A model generated the notes under the pieces. The model was given only the letters and a program-made list of their open reading frames with translations. It searched no databases and was not told the origin of the DNA. A stretch of DNA of 16,609 nucleotides from CAXRGH01 sp964230195 (GTDB taxonomy: Bacteria > Pseudomonadota > Gammaproteobacteria > Enterobacterales > Alteromonadaceae): the NCBI GenBank assembly GCA_964230195.1, contig CAXRGH010000212.1, positions 1 to 16,609 on the forward strand. Reading direction: 5' to 3'. This document shows positions 13,979 to 16,609 of the stretch, in pieces. The position numbers and the translations under genes are program-made. Numbering within the stretch: position 1 is the first letter of the stretch; every line of letters begins with the position of its first letter.

Positions 13979-14015
13979 ACAGCCGCTACTATTGATGACA
14001 ATGGTGTGCGGCTGT
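13979..14015 (+). terminator. Weak hairpin after the beta-helix protein gene
   Basis: ACAGCCGC (13979-13986) and GCGGCTGT (14008-14015) form an 8-bp GC-rich stem with a 21-nt loop, starting 19 bp after the stop. It has no T-run on either side, so it is at best a poor intrinsic terminator. It lies between convergent genes (this one and ppnP). Confidence 0.3.
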
Positions 14016-14044
14016 CATTGATATCACGGTGTTGATTGGAGAAT

Positions 14045-14356
14045 TTAATCTAAATAACTACAACAGTAATCAGTTAAGGTCTCAATATTCAGCTTAAAAC
14101 TCGAGTTTGCCGGAACCTCAAAAGACTCTCCCTCCTGAATTGCACGCCACTCTTCTCCAGGCAATTGAATGGTTAGGGTGCCAGCGAGAATTTCCATCAG
14201 TTCTTTAGCCTCGGTGCCAAACTCATACTGACCCGGAAGCATAATCCCCAACGTCTTTTTTGTGCCATCTGCGAAGATGACAGTACGACTAGTGACTTTC
14301 CCATCAAAGTACTGGTTTGCTTTTTTAACAATGGTAACGTTATTAAATTCAGACAT
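14045..14356 (-). CDS. ppnP: Pyrimidine/purine nucleoside phosphorylase PpnP
   Basis: A 103-residue cytosolic protein of the DUF1255 (YaiE/PpnP) family, a small cupin. The E. coli enzyme splits many purine and pyrimidine nucleosides with phosphate into base and ribose-1-phosphate, feeding nucleoside salvage. Family features are ANQYFDGKVTSRTVIF, KKTLGIMLPGQYEFGTEAKELMEILAGTLTIQLPG, and FEVPANSSFKLNIETLTDYCCSYL. It has about nine more N-terminal residues (MSEFNNVTIVKK) than E. coli PpnP (94 residues), which is common in other bacteria. A GGGAG element lies 10 nt before the ATG. It stands alone, convergent with the beta-helix gene and divergent from the lipoprotein gene. Confidence 0.94.
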   Translation of the reverse strand: MSEFNNVTIVKKANQYFDGKVTSRTVIFADGTKKTLGIMLPGQYEFGTEAKELMEILAGTLTIQLPGEEWRAIQEGESFEVPANSSFKLNIETLTDYCCSYLD

Positions 14357-14507
14357 CTCTCAGGATCTCCCGTGTAGTTATCAGAGACATATTTAATGTG
14401 CTCAGGATTAAAAAATTGAACGGTTATCATAGCTTGATGCGTTAACATGGGTGCCAATTTTTTCGAATATCATAGAGTTTTACGAAAAATAATCACAATG
14501 TATGAGA

Positions 14508-14528
14508 AATGTAATATTTACTTACATT
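14508..14528. promoter_or_regulatory. Inverted repeat AATGTAA-N7-TTACATT between ppnP and the lipoprotein gene
   Basis: Two perfect 7-bp half-sites spaced by 7 bases, in an AT-rich divergent gap, 74 bp before the lipoprotein start and about 150 bp from ppnP. The geometry (about two helical turns overall, palindromic) fits a dimeric regulator, but no family can be named. Confidence 0.35.
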
Positions 14529-14601
14529 CGAGGCGTTCGTTACTCATACCCAAAATGATAATATTGTTACTGGTCTAATAAGTTCTAGTTAAGGAATAGC
14601 T

Positions 14602-16609
14602 TTGTTGAGAATAGTTGTTTTATTTATCGGCGTTTTAATGACAGCATGCGGTGGTTCAAGTGACACCAAAACAGTCACAGGAGGAGGCGGAACTTCCCTA
14701 GGTCAAAGTGAACCTGAATTGATTTCGAATAGCGTTTCATTGGTCAATCAACGATATGTTGGCAGTAGTCAAGATATCGTTCTCGATTCAGCCTCAGCTC
14801 AAGAGGTATTCAAGACTCTATTTGCCTCTAACTATACGACTATGCCTGATGTGTTTGCCCATGATCTGGGTGGTATGTTGAGTTCTGGTGGTGAGATTGA
14901 TAGAAGGTTGTCTTGTGATGGTCAAGGAACCGTTGATTACAAAGGTAAGTTGGATGGCAACTTTGAAGGCTATATAGACATTCAGTACAACAATTGTTAT
15001 CTCAACACGAATAACTTTGCGATGACGGGCGATGTTGTTCTTGGTTTCACGAATCTGACAGAAAATGGTTCGGATATCATTTATTATTTTGACAATTTGA
15101 CGTGGGAATTAGATGGCAAAACCATCAAGCTAACGGGCTACTCTCAGTTTGAACAGACAGTGGCTGCCTCCGGCATTCAGCTATTTAAAAATACCCAAGA
15201 CTTGTTATTTGATGTTGTTGAAGTCCAACAACTTCGTGCAAAAACGGTGGCATCTATACCTATGTACTCAGAGAATGGCCCTCTGAATATCAATGGTGAA
15301 CTGTATTTGGGTAACCAAGGTAAAGTCCAAATCTTTCTAGACAACGCGATGAACGAGCCGCCTCGTTTCAGTGCAGGCAAACTTGAAATACAGGGCGCTA
15401 ACAAAGCCATGTTTGATTTTTCCGGCGAGTATATTCAATTGAAGGCGGACAGCACTAATGATGGTAATTTTGATATTGGTACCTACTTTATTAGTTTCGA
15501 CGAATTACTGGACGCAACTGCTGAAGACAAGGTGTTGGTGTCGTTATCTGAGTTATCTTTGCCACCGACTGTCAATAAACCGTATCTCCCTTATTCTGAA
15601 TCTTATGACGTTACGACCCCGATCACGGTACAAGTCGGTTCCTATTACGATCCGGATACAGCCACTCAAGATCTGACGGTTTCTCATCGCTGGTACCTTA
15701 ATGGCGAGTTAATCCCAGACCAAACAAGTGCGACATTACCTCCCTATATTGCGGTGTTCGGCGACCAGTTAGAGGTAGCCACCGTGGTAAATGATGGAAG
15801 TAATAGCGTTGAAGGGCCTCGCCGAACAATCGAGCTCGAAGATGCGCCGTTGGAAATTGAAGTGACAGGGTTACCGGAGACGTTGATGGCAGGAGACACG
15901 GTTGAGTTTATGGCAGTTGTATCGGATCCAGATACTGGCCCTTCCGACGTCAATGGCATTTTAATCAGCGGTCCAGAGGGTGCATCAATGAACAGTGAAG
16001 GGCTGGTTACTTGGCAAGTTCCCAGTCAACTTACTTTGTCCCATCAGAACTACTATTTTAATTTTGGCTTTGTTGGCGGAAACGGTGACACCAATGAATT
16101 GACGCCAATAACAGTGACAGTAAAAGACGATAAACCACTCCCAATGAGTCGTTCTGGTATTGAAGTACCGCAAAAAAATCATTCGATGTTTGTTGGTGAC
16201 TTTGATGGTGACGATTTAAATGAAGTATTGTCAACAGACGGCATGCGGAGTGTGTTTTTACTGGAATTTGACGGCAGTCAGTATCGTCAAAAGTGGCACT
16301 ATCCATTTAAACCAGCGACGGCAGGACAGATTGTTCAGGTGTTGGGGGCGAATCTGGACTCGGATGCTGAACTCGAAATCATCACCGTTACTGAGCATGG
16401 AATCAGTGTCACCATGGACTTAGAGAGCGTCGCGACCGTACTGCTTGAAACTGAAGAGCATATCCTCTCCGCGACTCATTATGATCTCGATCAGGATGGG
16501 ATTGCAGAGCTTGCTTATTTGCATTCATCCTCCACATATTCTTCCAGCAATACTTTTATCGACGTCATTGCAGTCGATAGTCCTGAAGCTCCTTTGTTTA
16601 GCGGCAATA
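14602..16609 (+). CDS. Large lipoprotein with Ig-like and FG-GAP/VCBS-like repeats (incomplete)
   Basis: An open frame of 669 codons that runs off the window end without a stop. It starts with TTG at 14602 (or the adjacent TTG at 14605); AAGGA lies 6 nt upstream of the first, a stop codon lies in frame at 14590, and the only near ATG (14638) would destroy the signal. The start region reads MLRIVVLFIGVLMTAC with C16 as lipidation site; the following GG favours outer-membrane retention. Residues about 30-310 form a beta-rich region with no recognised family. About 335-515 holds two Ig-like modules (SHRWYLNGELIPDQ; then GDTVEFMAVVSDPDTGPSD). From about 530 come FG-GAP/VCBS-type repeats with Asp-rich calcium loops: GDFDGDDLNEVL, ANLDSDAELEII and YDLDQDGIAELAYL, suggesting a beta-propeller. 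A surface adhesion or binding role is likely but inferred. Confidence 0.88.
   Translation, partial: MLRIVVLFIGVLMTACGGSSDTKTVTGGGGTSLGQSEPELISNSVSLVNQRYVGSSQDIVLDSASAQEVFKTLFASNYTTMPDVFAHDLGGMLSSGGEIDRRLSCDGQGTVDYKGKLDGNFEGYIDIQYNNCYLNTNNFAMTGDVVLGFTNLTENGSDIIYYFDNLTWELDGKTIKLTGYSQFEQTVAASGIQLFKNTQDLLFDVVEVQQLRAKTVASIPMYSENGPLNINGELYLGNQGKVQIFLDNAMNEPPRFSAGKLEIQGANKAMFDFSGEYIQLKADSTNDGNFDIGTYFISFDELLDATAEDKVLVSLSELSLPPTVNKPYLPYSESYDVTTPITVQVGSYYDPDTATQDLTVSHRWYLNGELIPDQTSATLPPYIAVFGDQLEVATVVNDGSNSVEGPRRTIELEDAPLEIEVTGLPETLMAGDTVEFMAVVSDPDTGPSDVNGILISGPEGASMNSEGLVTWQVPSQLTLSHQNYYFNFGFVGGNGDTNELTPITVTVKDDKPLPMSRSGIEVPQKNHSMFVGDFDGDDLNEVLSTDGMRSVFLLEFDGSQYRQKWHYPFKPATAGQIVQVLGANLDSDAELEIITVTEHGISVTMDLESVATVLLETEEHILSATHYDLDQDGIAELAYLHSSSTYSSSNTFIDVIAVDSPEAPLFSGN

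Noticed and set aside
14197..14457. Minus-strand open frame of 86 codons overlapping the start of ppnP
   Set aside because: It runs out of frame across most of ppnP, whose own frame matches the family along its length. It is a shadow frame.

Overview
The window (about 45% G+C by eye) comes from a gammaproteobacterium, probably a marine heterotroph. The evidence is a TatA/B/C/D set, UbiD and Fre proteins very close to those of Escherichia coli, a TIGR02647-type small protein, and a large secreted protein ending in a GlyGly-CTERM (rhombosortase) tail. I cannot name the genus. The sequence is one end of a draft contig: bases 3-35 are the Illumina TruSeq read-1 adapter, not biology.

Left part, minus strand (36-2582): a compact operon, tatA-tatB-tatC-(periplasmic protein of unknown function)-tatD, with gaps or overlaps of 12 bp or less. 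It encodes the twin-arginine protein translocase plus the TatD nuclease; tatD is cut short by the adapter. Divergent from it (2708-3844) is a predicted outer-membrane beta-barrel protein of no recognised family.

Middle part, mostly plus strand: a SulP-family anion transporter with a STAS domain (3950-5515) closed by a strong terminator; a membrane hybrid sensor histidine kinase with no partner regulator nearby (5884-8094); and, converging on it with a 12-bp overlap, a TIGR02647 protein (8083-8316, minus). Next comes a tight ubiD-fre pair (8493-10678): UbiD carries out the decarboxylation in ubiquinone synthesis, and Fre is an NAD(P)H:flavin reductase. In E. coli, ubiD-fre lies just downstream of the tat operon on the same strand. 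Here the same neighbours have been separated and inverted relative to each other.

Right part: a 1055-residue secreted modular protein (10792-13959) with a lamin-tail-like domain, a right-handed parallel beta-helix probably acting on polysaccharide, a cadherin-like domain, an NTNTGG repeat linker and a GlyGly-CTERM tail. Its leader forms a hairpin that covers the ribosome binding site. After it come ppnP (nucleoside phosphorylase, minus) and the start of a large TTG-initiated lipoprotein with Ig-like and FG-GAP/VCBS-like calcium-binding repeats (14602 to the window end, incomplete).

I found no CRISPR array, tRNA, rRNA, insertion sequence or phage gene. Most of the window is conserved housekeeping sequence. 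The less described parts are the outer-membrane protein, the gene inserted in the tat operon, the beta-helix protein with its leader hairpin, and the terminal lipoprotein.
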